A stretch of 12,326 nucleotides of DNA from Candidatus Hydrogenedentota bacterium. GTDB lineage: Bacteria > Hydrogenedentota > Hydrogenedentia > Hydrogenedentales > SLHB01. The stretch covers positions 1 through 12,326 of the forward strand of contig PWNM01000252.1 of NCBI GenBank assembly GCA_003557825.1, given 5' to 3'. Under the pieces are notes generated by a model. The model made no database searches, was not told the origin of the DNA, and saw only the letters and a list, made by a program, of their open reading frames with translations. Positions 1-6,001 of the stretch are shown piece after piece. The position numbers and the translations under genes were made by a program. Each line of letters opens with the position of its first letter. The first letter of the stretch is position 1.

Positions 1-393
1 GCCGCCGCTAACGGCCACATCCAAGGCAGATTTCACACCGCCGGATTCAGCCGCTGCCGTTGTTCGGGCGTTTGAACGTGTGGCGATAGTCATTCCCAAC
101 ACGCCCGCGCTGGCACTGGCAAAAGCACCGAAAACAAAGGCAATAGCCGTTTGAGGAGGTAGTCCCAGCATGGGACCCACAATGACTAACAGAAGCACGA
201 TAACTACCACGAACCCTAATACATAGCTATATTCGCGCTTCAGGAAGGCCTTCGCCCCCTGCTGAACCGCAGTGGACAACTGCGCCATCTTCTCATTGCC
301 CTGCGATTTCGACAGGACATACTTGGCCAGGTACAGTACAAAGGCCAACGCAAGCAGACTGGCAACTCCCGCAATCACGAGAAATCTATCCAT
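1..393 (-). CDS. hppA: Membrane-bound proton/sodium-translocating pyrophosphatase, N-terminal part (cut by window edge)
   Basis: The family couples hydrolysis of pyrophosphate to pumping of H+ or Na+ across the cytoplasmic membrane. 131 codons are visible from ATG at 393 to the window edge; the full protein is usually about 650-800 residues. Hydrophobic segments lie near residues 4-23, 56-76 and 82-102. Family hallmarks are GNEKM (32-36), QGAKAFLKREY (45-55), the small-residue run GAFASASAGVLGM (89-101) followed by ATRSNART (104-111), and ALDVAVSGG at the cut end. An AAGGAG ribosome site sits just before the ATG. It is the last visible gene of the acpP-fabF-rnc series, 85 nt after rnc, and may be cotranscribed or have its own promoter. 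Ion specificity and K+ dependence cannot be read because the deciding residues lie outside the window. Confidence 0.93.
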   Translation of the reverse strand, partial: MDRFLVIAGVASLLALAFVLYLAKYVLSKSQGNEKMAQLSTAVQQGAKAFLKREYSYVLGFVVVIVLLLVIVGPMLGLPPQTAIAFVFGAFASASAGVLGMTIATRSNARTTAAAESGGVKSALDVAVSGG

Positions 394-421
394 GGTCTCC
401 TTTCCCCTTCCTTTTCGTAAG

Positions 422-465
422 GGGCGTATATCCGAATATCAGATCGTCCGGTTCGGGATACGCCC
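422..465 (-). repeat. Strong imperfect hairpin in the rnc-hppA intergenic gap
   Basis: GGGCGTAT (422-429) pairs perfectly with ATACGCCC (458-465). Inside it CCGAA (432-436) pairs with TTCGG (452-456), giving a 13-bp stem with a small asymmetric internal bulge and a 15-nt loop. On the minus strand it lies after the rnc stop and 28 nt before the hppA start. It has no U-run on either strand, so it does not look like a standard intrinsic terminator. It could be an mRNA processing or stability element, an RNase III substrate, or a fold controlling hppA translation. The structure is seen; the role is inference. Confidence 0.6.
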
Positions 466-478
466 ATCCGTTGGTTAC

Positions 479-1201
479 TCACTTCGTTTCCCCGCAATTC
501 TGCTCTCGTTGGAGCGCCTCGCGGGCAGCACGTTGTTCTGCTTCTTTCTTGGAGCTCCCCACACCACGTCCCATGGGAACTCCCCGGAGCAAGACCTCGA
601 CTTCGAATTCTTTGCAGTGGTCAGGCCCCTCGGAACGTATCAGCACGAACTCCGGTAGCTCAATCCGTAACGCTTGGCAATGGTGCTGCAATCGCGACTT
701 GTAGTCCCACGAACCCGCTGAATCGATAGCATCTTCCAGCTCGGGCTCAAAAACCCGTTGAACAAACGCTTGTGCCGCATCCCATCCCTGATCGAGATAG
801 ACAGCTCCAATAACCGCTTCCAGACAGTCCTCGAGCAATCCGCTCCGATTTCGGCCACCGGCCTGTTCCTCGCCCTTGCCAAGGCGTATAGCATCGGCCA
901 GAGCCAAACGACGGGCCACCCGTTCGAGCCCACGCGAACTGACCACCGAGGCACGCATGCGACTATACTCGCCAGGAGTACGTCCCGGCGCACGTTCAAA
1001 AAGCGTATGGGCTACGGCCAGACTAAGGGCTGCGTCACCGAGAAACTCGAGTGACTCATAGTCTGAAACGGGGCCATCTTGTTCACACGCCATCGAGGCG
1101 TGGGTCAATGCGCGATCAAGCAACATGAAATTGGTAAACGACACACCGAGTCGTTTAGCAACCTGGTTCAGTATCTCGGCGCGCTCAATATCATCATTCA
1201 T
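479..1201 (-). CDS. rnc: Ribonuclease III
   Basis: Cleaves double-stranded RNA in rRNA precursors and mRNAs; acts as a cytoplasmic homodimer needing Mg2+. The 240-residue length is normal. The RNase III domain (about 5-150) carries the signature YESLEFLGDAAL (48-59), with metal/catalytic residues E52 and D56, and the second acidic pair D125 and E128 in LLEDCLEAVIGAVYLDQG. A double-stranded RNA binding domain follows (about 167-234), starting at DYKSRLQ and ending in the basic SSKKEAEQRAAREAL helix. The ATG overlaps the end of fabF by 8 bp, so translation is probably coupled. The acpP-fabF-rnc order is known in other bacteria. All catalytic residues are present. Confidence 0.97.
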   Translation of the reverse strand: MNDDIERAEILNQVAKRLGVSFTNFMLLDRALTHASMACEQDGPVSDYESLEFLGDAALSLAVAHTLFERAPGRTPGEYSRMRASVVSSRGLERVARRLALADAIRLGKGEEQAGGRNRSGLLEDCLEAVIGAVYLDQGWDAAQAFVQRVFEPELEDAIDSAGSWDYKSRLQHHCQALRIELPEFVLIRSEGPDHCKEFEVEVLLRGVPMGRGVGSSKKEAEQRAAREALQREQNCGETK

Positions 1202-2429
1202 ACTGTCTTAGGATGATCGATGCATTGTGTCCGCCAAAGCCCAGCGAATTTGACATGGCGACTCGCACCGGTTGCTGCCGTGCTTCGCCGGTCACGATAT
1301 TCACCGGACACTCGGGATCGGGCGTTTCATAGTTGATGGAAGGATGAATCACTCCATCCTGAATCGTCTTTGCGCATACAATGGCCTCGACCGCTCCTGC
1401 AGCGCCCAGTAGATGCCCAATCATCGATTTGGTCGAGTTGATCAACGGCATGGATTCGCCAAAAACCGACCGCAAAGCCTGGCATTCGGACACATCATTA
1501 TGGGGCGTACTAGTCCCGTGGGTGTTGAAGTAATCCACTTCATCAGAGGACATAGAAGCGCTCTTTAACGCAATCCGCATAGCCGATGCGGCCCCGGAAC
1601 CATCGGGTCGTGGCGCGACAATATGATAAGCATCGCACGTCTCACCGTATCCGATAAATTCACAGATAATATCGGCCCCACGGGCTTTGGCGTGTTCCTC
1701 GGATTCAAGGACGATAAGGCCGGCGCCTTCCCCACAGACAAACCCATCGCGATCGAGATCGAAGGGACGGCTCGCCCGTTCAGGCTCGTTATTACGACGA
1801 GATAATGCCTTGATTGCCGCAAATCCAGCGATGCCGAAGGGGACCACGCTCGCCTCAGCGCCGCCTGCAAGCATAACGTCCGCTTGCCCGCACCAAATAT
1901 TGTTCGCGGCTTCGGCGATGCTCTGGGCGCCTGAGGCGCAAGCTGTGACGACGGCCTTGTTGGGTCCTTGGAGGCCCAATCGAATCGCCACCTCACCAGC
2001 CGCCATATTCGAAAGCAGCTTTGGTATCATTAGAGGAGAGATACGCGCCGGGCCTTTTTCCATAAAGATACGATGCTGCTCCTCGATGGTCTCGAGTCCA
2101 CCGATACCGCTACCCAGTACAACGCCGCAGCGTTCCGGGTCCAAGGAATCAATGTTGAGCCCCGATTGATGCCACGCTTGATCGGCGGCGCACAGCGCAA
2201 ACAACGTATACCGGTCGCGCCGACGCAGTTCCTTGGGGCCCATATCCTCGGGAACGCAATCTTCACATTCCCCGGCGATGGTTACTGGCAATCCCATTCC
2301 CTCGGCATCAAACCGACGAATCCGACCTATCCCAGTCCGCCCCGATTTCAGTGCGTTCCAAAATGTGGATATATCATTTCCGACTGGGGAGATGACGCCC
2401 AGTCCTGTCACTACGACTCGTTGTCTCAT
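1194..2429 (-). CDS. fabF: 3-oxoacyl-[acyl-carrier-protein] synthase II
   Basis: Condenses malonyl-ACP with acyl-ACP to elongate fatty acids in the cytosolic type II pathway. 411 residues, normal for the family. The thiolase-fold Cys-His-His triad is intact: nucleophile C164 in VTACASGAQS, H304 in NTHGTSTPHND and H339 in KSMIGHLLGAAGA, with K334 also kept. The N-terminus RVVVTGLGVISPVGND and the C-terminal NSLGFGGHNAS are typical. ATG at 2429 is the start because the protein begins right at the first family-conserved strand; only a weak purine-rich site (GGGAT) precedes it. It lies 142 nt after acpP, its substrate carrier, and overlaps rnc. The Cys nucleophile and two His favour KAS I/II chemistry; FabF rather than FabB is chosen from overall similarity and from the neighbouring acpP. 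Confidence 0.97.
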   Translation of the reverse strand: MRQRVVVTGLGVISPVGNDISTFWNALKSGRTGIGRIRRFDAEGMGLPVTIAGECEDCVPEDMGPKELRRRDRYTLFALCAADQAWHQSGLNIDSLDPERCGVVLGSGIGGLETIEEQHRIFMEKGPARISPLMIPKLLSNMAAGEVAIRLGLQGPNKAVVTACASGAQSIAEAANNIWCGQADVMLAGGAEASVVPFGIAGFAAIKALSRRNNEPERASRPFDLDRDGFVCGEGAGLIVLESEEHAKARGADIICEFIGYGETCDAYHIVAPRPDGSGAASAMRIALKSASMSSDEVDYFNTHGTSTPHNDVSECQALRSVFGESMPLINSTKSMIGHLLGAAGAVEAIVCAKTIQDGVIHPSINYETPDPECPVNIVTGEARQQPVRVAMSNSLGFGGHNASIILRQYE

Positions 2430-2506
2430 TCGAATCCCGGATCCGCCTTTGAAAGACGGGATCCCCCTTCTGCACTATCATTGGAACACCCAGCCCGCAT
2501 GCCATC

Positions 2507-2561
2507 CGCCCACGGACTGGGCGCCGTGTTCTTGTTTATACAAAGCGCGTCAAAACACGCG
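2507..2561 (-). terminator. Possible attenuating hairpins between acpP and fabF
   Basis: Read on the minus strand, the first hairpin follows the acpP stop by about 10 nt: CGCGT, loop GTTTTG, ACGCG (2546-2561), then CTTTGTAT, a poor U-tract. A second hairpin, CGCCCA, loop GTCCG, TGGGCG (2507-2523), lies nearer fabF and has no U-run. ACP is needed in far larger amounts than FabF, so partial termination or 3' end protection of an acpP transcript here would make sense. The stems are short and this reading is inference. Confidence 0.28.
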
Positions 2562-2571
2562 ATGCGACATT

Positions 2572-2808
2572 TTAAAGTTTGGATTCGATGTATTTTACCG
2601 CATCGCCAACGGTCTGAATTTCGTTGGCTTCATCGTCGATATCGATGTTATATTCCTCTTCGAGCTTCATCAGCAGCTCGGTGATGTCAAGCGAGTCGGC
2701 CCCCAGGTCGTCGATGAATTTCGCTTCCATCGTTACTTCTTCGGGTTTCCGGTCCAATTGCTCAACAACAATCCGCTTTACAGCTTCCGCTACGTCCACA
2801 TCAGCCAT
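2572..2808 (-). CDS. acpP: Acyl carrier protein
   Basis: Carries growing acyl chains on a 4'-phosphopantetheine arm for fatty acid synthesis and supplies acyl groups for lipid A and phospholipids. The protein has 78 residues from the ATG at 2808, the standard ACP length, and is strongly acidic. The attachment site is the Ser of GADSLDITELLMKLEEEY (S39 counted from this ATG). A GTG nine bases upstream is in frame, but it lies within the strong GGGAGGTG ribosome site, so the ATG 8 nt downstream is the real start. acpP is the first gene of the minus-strand operon, divergent from the glycosylase gene. fabG, fabD and fabH, often found just upstream, are not in this window. Confidence 0.97.
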   Translation of the reverse strand: MADVDVAEAVKRIVVEQLDRKPEEVTMEAKFIDDLGADSLDITELLMKLEEEYNIDIDDEANEIQTVGDAVKYIESKL

Positions 2809-2874
2809 ATTCTTCACCTCCCTTGTGCCATACAGTGATTGCCTGCCGATGCTAGAAGCTGACAGACCGGGGGG

Positions 2875-2904
2875 ATCTTACACAAAACGAGCGTCGTGTT
2901 TCCA
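2875..2904 (-). promoter_or_regulatory. Candidate promoter of the acpP operon
   Basis: On the minus strand a TGGAAA -35 (2899-2904) and a TAAGAT -10 (2875-2880) are separated by 18 bp. This would start transcription near 2868, about 60 nt before the acpP ATG. The -10 matches the sigma-70 consensus at five of six positions and the -35 at four. This is the best candidate in the 300-nt divergent gap 2809-3108. No convincing plus-strand promoter for the glycosylase was found there, only an AT-rich CATAAT at 2991-2996 without a good -35. Confidence 0.38.
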
Positions 2905-3108
2905 GCCTCGCGGAATTGCGTCGTATTGGAATAGAAAGGCTTCTACATACATACAAAATACCGATACTGGAAGGGCTTGCCCATTCAGGGCATAATATGA
3001 TGCAATAGGGGCAGCCAAAGGCCAGAACAACATAATCCCAATCTAGCAATCCTATTTGTTCTTTTGATCCAGCATTCTACATGCAGATTCATATGGGTAA
3101 TTCTTGAG

Positions 3109-3852
3109 ATGCAGAAACCGTGTACCGAGTGCGCAGGCAAAAGGCGCCAAGACGAGGCAAAGCAAAACATCCGCTTGGTCTACAACCTTTTGATAGCCCA
3201 TTACGGGCCAACAAACTGGTGGCCCGGCGAAACGCCGTTCGAAATTGCTATCGGCGCCATATTGACGCAGAATACGGCTTGGACCAACGTCGAGCGAGCC
3301 ATTTCCAATTTGAATAGCGGTGGACTCCTGACTCCACATGCCATCCTTGAAGCGCCGGATGATACTTTGTTTGCAGCTCTTCGGCCATCCGGTTACTTCC
3401 GAATTAAGGCACAGCGGGCCCGGGCATTTTGCGCCTACTTGCTCGAGCAGTATGGGGGCGACATGGGGGCCATGAGAAAGACACCGACGGACGAGTTACG
3501 AGAGGAGCTGCTTGCGATAAACGGCATCGGACCCGAGACTGCGGATGACATATTGTTGTATGCCTGTGAACGTCCGGTATTTGTGGTTGATGCCTATACT
3601 CGGCGCATTTTGAGCCGACATGGGCTCTGTGAGCCCAACGCGAATTACGCCAAACTTCAGGCTTTTTTTGAGGATAACCTTGATCGCGACCTTGTAGTTT
3701 TCAAGGAATATCACGGGCTTATCGTCTATGTGGGAAAGGATTTCTGTCGTAAGACGCCTAAATGCGCAACATGCCCCTTGGCCGATTTGCTGGAACCCGA
3801 TCAGCCATGGCACGTGGATTCGGGCAATGAGAGAAGCCGTCAAGCCTCGTAA
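3109..3852 (+). CDS. HhH-GPD DNA glycosylase related to endonuclease III (MagIII-type, COG2231-like)
   Basis: Probably removes damaged bases in base-excision repair. Family features in order (247-residue numbering): the segment FEIAIGAILTQNTAWTNVE (44-62), helix-hairpin-helix LLAINGIGPETADDILLYA (134-152), catalytic Asp D161 in VVDAYTRR, then YHGLIVYVGKDFCRKTPKC. The Lys used by bifunctional EndoIII lies 18 residues before the Asp; here it is E143, so a monofunctional glycosylase of the 3-methyladenine (MagIII) type is more likely than an AP lyase. The C-terminal cysteine cluster keeps only C213, C219 and C222, so the fourth iron-sulfur ligand is absent or elsewhere. A CTEC pair sits at residues 5-8. 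The start is uncertain: ATG 3109 is chosen over TTG 3064, and neither has a clear ribosome site. Homologues often begin near residue 20. Confidence 0.85.
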   Translation: MQKPCTECAGKRRQDEAKQNIRLVYNLLIAHYGPTNWWPGETPFEIAIGAILTQNTAWTNVERAISNLNSGGLLTPHAILEAPDDTLFAALRPSGYFRIKAQRARAFCAYLLEQYGGDMGAMRKTPTDELREELLAINGIGPETADDILLYACERPVFVVDAYTRRILSRHGLCEPNANYAKLQAFFEDNLDRDLVVFKEYHGLIVYVGKDFCRKTPKCATCPLADLLEPDQPWHVDSGNERSRQAS

Positions 3853-4149
3853 AACAGACGGATACCGCCGCTATTCGTTACCATCATCGATGCTTCGCCG
3901 GCACATCATGATAGACCCATGGAGCAGCATGGGACCGACAAAAATATGGGTGAGGCGCATCTCAACAGTTCAAGCATCTAACGAAACAACAGAGGAGAAC
4001 AGCCCCTCAACACAGTGCAGATTAAGACAACCGTCCCGTTCGCTTGAATGCGGGTAACGCCTCACCCAAAACTTTGCCGACCTTTCCTGGTCAATCACTA
4101 CGGCAGCAAAAGGTCGTTATGTGGATTATTTACGCTTAGACCAAGCGGC
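3853..4149. other. Gene-free convergent gap with several inverted repeats
   Basis: About 297 nt between the glycosylase stop and the lipoprotein stop (convergent genes). I find no credible coding sequence. It holds a hairpin CCCATG, loop GAGCAG, CATGGG (3916-3933); the nested inverted-repeat element at 3947-4068; and a weaker one, TGCCG (4075-4079) with CGGCA (4101-4105), enclosing ACC/GGT. None is followed by a run of T on either strand, so no standard intrinsic terminator is visible for either flanking gene. Confidence 0.6.
3947..4068. repeat. Nested inverted-repeat element (possible structured RNA or small mobile element)
   Basis: TGGGTGAGGCG (3947-3957) is the exact reverse complement of CGCCTCACCCA (4058-4068): an 11-bp perfect match 100 nt apart. 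Inside, TTCAAGC (3969-3975) is the exact reverse complement of GCTTGAA (4042-4048), with one further G-U pair outward. Within that, GAGG (3992-3995) can pair with CCTC (4005-4008). The three helices are nested and compatible with one fold of 122 nt. I do not see conserved motifs of SRP RNA, 6S RNA, RNase P RNA, tmRNA or common riboswitches. The TG...CA ends would also suit a MITE-like element, but I see no convincing target-site duplication. Identity unknown. Confidence 0.55.
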
Positions 4150-4374
4150 TTAGCGTTGCTGTTGATCCGCTTGTTGCCGCATCTGTTCCTGCATATGCTG
4201 CTGCATCTGCATCATCTGTTGCTGTTGTTGCCGCATCTGTTCCATCATCTGCTCGCGTTGCGCTTCTTGCTCAGGCGTAAGCTCTTCTTCATCAATCCGG
4301 ACCGTATCCGAACCACAACCGATGACGAACACGGCAATTACAGCTACAACAACCAATACTTTCACGAACTTCAT
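4150..4374 (-). CDS. Small Met/Gln-rich lipoprotein, function unknown
   Basis: 74 residues. K2 and K5 precede a hydrophobic stretch (6-18) and the lipobox VIGC with lipidated C20. G21 at +2 does not signal inner-membrane retention, so the mature chain probably sits in the outer membrane facing the periplasm. A short acidic region (23-39) is followed by a low-complexity, probably helical or coiled-coil tail (40-74) with eight Met (43, 44, 47, 54, 55, 57, 61, 65), one His (H60) and many Gln. GGAGGAAACCACA before the ATG is a strong ribosome site, which supports a real gene. It lies 81 nt after kdsC on the same strand and may be cotranscribed. I do not recognise a family. A Met/His-rich periplasmic tail could bind metal, but that is speculation. 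Confidence 0.75.
   Translation of the reverse strand: MKFVKVLVVVAVIAVFVIGCGSDTVRIDEEELTPEQEAQREQMMEQMRQQQQQMMQMQQHMQEQMRQQADQQQR
4171..4243 (-). repeat. Exact 19-bp direct repeat inside the lipoprotein gene
   Basis: TTGTTGCCGCATCTGTTCC (plus-strand reading) occurs at 4171-4189 and again at 4225-4243. The 54-nt offset is exactly 18 codons. On the coding strand both copies encode EQMRQQ in the same frame. This suggests that the Met/Gln-rich tail grew by in-frame duplication; copy number could vary between strains. Confidence 0.85.
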
Positions 4375-4455
4375 TGTGGTTTCCTCCGTTAGTAACCAAT
4401 TCTGTTAACTTAATGGTAGACCATGTTAGCATGATTTAGCAAGTCCGCAACCCGG

Positions 4456-5034
4456 TCATGCCGGCAATAGATGCGGATCTTCGGCTGTGTCGGAAAGAGG
4501 GGCATCGTTGCGACTACAGTATTGGTCGACGACACTTTCCAAACACCCCTGTGCGATTAGAATACGTTCGATGAGTTCCCGCAGCGCACCCCGCCCCCCG
4601 GGCGTTTTTAGGACTACGTCGGCGGCTTCAACGGCCATGGGATGGGCATCCGCTACAGCCACTCCAACCCCCACAGTCTGCATGGCCCGTAAATCGATGA
4701 TATCATCGCCCAAAAACGCAATTTGGTCGAGCTCCAGTCCATGTCTTTTGGCAATTTCCTGACAAACCCGCGGTTTATCTTTGATCCACATATGCAGTTC
4801 CGCGCATTTCCACTGGCGAGCTATCGCCTCGACTGCCTGACTCCCCAGGCCGGACACCAAAACGCATTTCCCGTCGGCCAACGCCCAGAGGGTCATCCCA
4901 GTTACATCACGAACGGATACGGAACGAAAAGGACGCCCCTTGCCATCAAAGGCGACCGAGCCATCGGTAAGGACGCCATCCACGTCGGAGATAATTAACT
5001 TGATCTGCTTCAGGCGGTCGGATAGGGTGAGCAT
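4456..5034 (-). CDS. kdsC: KdsC-family HAD phosphatase (3-deoxy-D-manno-octulosonate 8-phosphate phosphatase-like)
   Basis: KdsC removes phosphate from KDO 8-phosphate, the step before CMP-KDO formation for LPS inner core. The 192-residue chain shows the HAD motifs: I, DVDGVLTDG with D17 nucleophile and D19; II, S61; III, K85/K87; IV, LGDDIIDLRAM with D110, D111 and D114. The C-terminal GGRGALREL (147-155) matches the KdsC tail, and there is no large cap domain, as in type C0 enzymes. Oddities: the usual VRDG is VRDV (41-44), and the usual TGR.S after the motif II strand is SGLGS (61-65), losing an Arg typical of the family. So a related sugar-acid phosphate may be the substrate. GGAGAA lies 9 nt before the ATG. 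The gene is divergent from the MqnA-like gene. No kdsA, kdsB or kdsD is nearby. Confidence 0.82.
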   Translation of the reverse strand: MLTLSDRLKQIKLIISDVDGVLTDGSVAFDGKGRPFRSVSVRDVTGMTLWALADGKCVLVSGLGSQAVEAIARQWKCAELHMWIKDKPRVCQEIAKRHGLELDQIAFLGDDIIDLRAMQTVGVGVAVADAHPMAVEAADVVLKTPGGRGALRELIERILIAQGCLESVVDQYCSRNDAPLSDTAEDPHLLPA

Positions 5035-5064
5035 TTGTACATTCTCCAGTCTTATGCCGGAAGC

Positions 5065-5095
5065 GTTATAGCCCCAGGCACGCCAGCTTAATCAA
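5065..5095 (-). promoter_or_regulatory. Candidate promoter of kdsC
   Basis: The minus strand has TATAAC (5065-5070, five of six consensus bases) as -10, and TTGATT (5090-5095) as -35 with a rather long 19-bp spacer. Transcription would start near 5058, about 24 nt before the kdsC ATG. I saw no plus-strand promoter of similar quality for the divergent gene. Confidence 0.35.
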
Positions 5096-5152
5096 TTGGG
5101 AGCCACAGATGATAACAGAATTTACTGAAAAGACCGAAGGGGATTGCTGCAT

Positions 5153-5905
5153 ATGATACAGAGCCCTTATGAGTCCGTACCCCTTCGTATCGGTGTTATG
5201 CCAACGACATGGGCAAGTCCGCTGGCCAACGAGTTGACGAACATGCATCCGATCACGGTGGTCAAGGAAACGCCAGACGCCATGATCCACATGCTTGAAA
5301 ACGAAACCCTTGACTGCGCCTTGCTTCCCCCTTGGGCCGCCGGATCGTTGAAACATGGACGAGCAATCCCAGGACTCGGCGTTTGTACATCCGGACCGGC
5401 TCCCTGCCAACAGCTTTTATTACCCTGCGCTCCACAACAAGTCGCACAAATAGCTGTTCCGCCGGGTTGGGCATCAGCAGCCAAACTATCCGCTTTGATC
5501 CTTGCCCTTCAATACCGGCTGCATGTGCCGATTGTGGAGACCAGTCTACAAGACTTCATACAGCAAGCCTATGTTCAATTCGAGCTCACCGAGGCGGATC
5601 AAGAAAATCCAGCATATACCCTGATGGATGTCTGCGCAGAGTGGACCGCACAAACCGGCCTCCCTTATCCCCATGCGGTCTGGATCGGACGACATGGCGC
5701 GCCCTTACCAAAGCTCCGGGCCGTATTGGCACGCACCCATCAACTAAGCGTGGCAGCATTGGAGTCAAAATCGTCTGCCCATCCAGCGCATATGGGTGTA
5801 ACTTATTATATGGGCGGCGCTGCGATGGAAGGCCTTCGGCGTGCTTTCGAACTGGGGACAGAGTATGGATTGTGCGGGCCTGACACCGAGTTTGTATTTT
5901 GCTAA
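5153..5905 (+). CDS. MqnA-like protein (chorismate dehydratase family), divergent
   Basis: MqnA converts chorismate to 3-enolpyruvylbenzoate, the first step of the futalosine menaquinone pathway, and has a periplasmic-binding-protein fold. Family matches (250 residues from ATG 5153): LRIGV (11-15); LDCALLPPWAAGSL then AIPGLGVCTSGP (53-82, like the MqnA strand with PGLGIAS); and MDVCAEWTAQTGLPYPHAVW (158-177), close to the MqnA stretch D-L-G-E-E-W...TGLPF..AVW. The C-terminal MEGLRRAFELGTEYGL (225-240) also fits. Differences: the usual S-Y-L-N after the first strand is MPTTW, the middle segment that normally contains a conserved Ile-Gly-Asp is not recognisable, and the protein is some 30 residues short. 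It may be a fast-evolving MqnA or a paralogue with another ligand. No other mqn gene is in the window. AAGGGGA lies 9 nt before the ATG; a TTG at 5144 is the alternative start. Confidence 0.68.
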   Translation: MIQSPYESVPLRIGVMPTTWASPLANELTNMHPITVVKETPDAMIHMLENETLDCALLPPWAAGSLKHGRAIPGLGVCTSGPAPCQQLLLPCAPQQVAQIAVPPGWASAAKLSALILALQYRLHVPIVETSLQDFIQQAYVQFELTEADQENPAYTLMDVCAEWTAQTGLPYPHAVWIGRHGAPLPKLRAVLARTHQLSVAALESKSSAHPAHMGVTYYMGGAAMEGLRRAFELGTEYGLCGPDTEFVFC

Positions 5906-5926
5906 CGCACTGCGGTTGCCGGTGTG

Positions 5927-5955
5927 TTGCGCTAACTGAACCCAGCCAGTATGAT
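5927..5955 (+). promoter_or_regulatory. Candidate promoter of the universal stress gene
   Basis: TTGCGC (5927-5932) and TATGAT (5950-5955) are separated by exactly 17 bp, the ideal sigma-70 spacing. The -10 matches five of six bases, the -35 only three. Transcription would start near 5962 and give a leader of about 40 nt ending in the AGGAAGGAG ribosome site. Confidence 0.45.
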
Positions 5956-6001
5956 GGTATCAACCTACTGAGCGTGTCTACAGGAAGGAGACTTGACTAC
6001 C

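Noticed and set aside
2431..2450. TTCGAATCC resembling a tRNA T-loop
   Set aside because: The flanking bases do not form the T-stem, and no acceptor, D or anticodon arm fits around it; the sequence abuts the fabF start.
2073..2838. Plus-strand open frames opposite fabF and acpP
   Set aside because: They lie antisense to fully conserved FabF and ACP, have no recognisable domain, and are typical shadow frames.
3916..3933. CCCATG/CATGGG hairpin as terminator of the glycosylase gene
   Set aside because: It is followed by ACCGACAAAAA on the plus strand, not by a T-run. Six base pairs with NcoI-like palindromic halves may be chance.
3976..4068. Possible integron attC site (ATCTAAC resembles the RYYYAAC core)
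   Set aside because: No matching GTTRRRY core lies at the other end of the repeat, and there is no integrase or cassette array.
4075..4105. TGCCG/CGGCA stem as terminator of the lipoprotein gene
   Set aside because: Short imperfect stem with a 21-nt interior. The minus strand continues AAGTTTTGG, only four T, so support is too weak to call it.
4048..4392. Plus-strand frame rich in Leu and His opposite the lipoprotein gene
   Set aside because: It mirrors the Gln/Met repeats on the other strand. The minus-strand reading has a strong ribosome site, a signal peptide and a lipobox.
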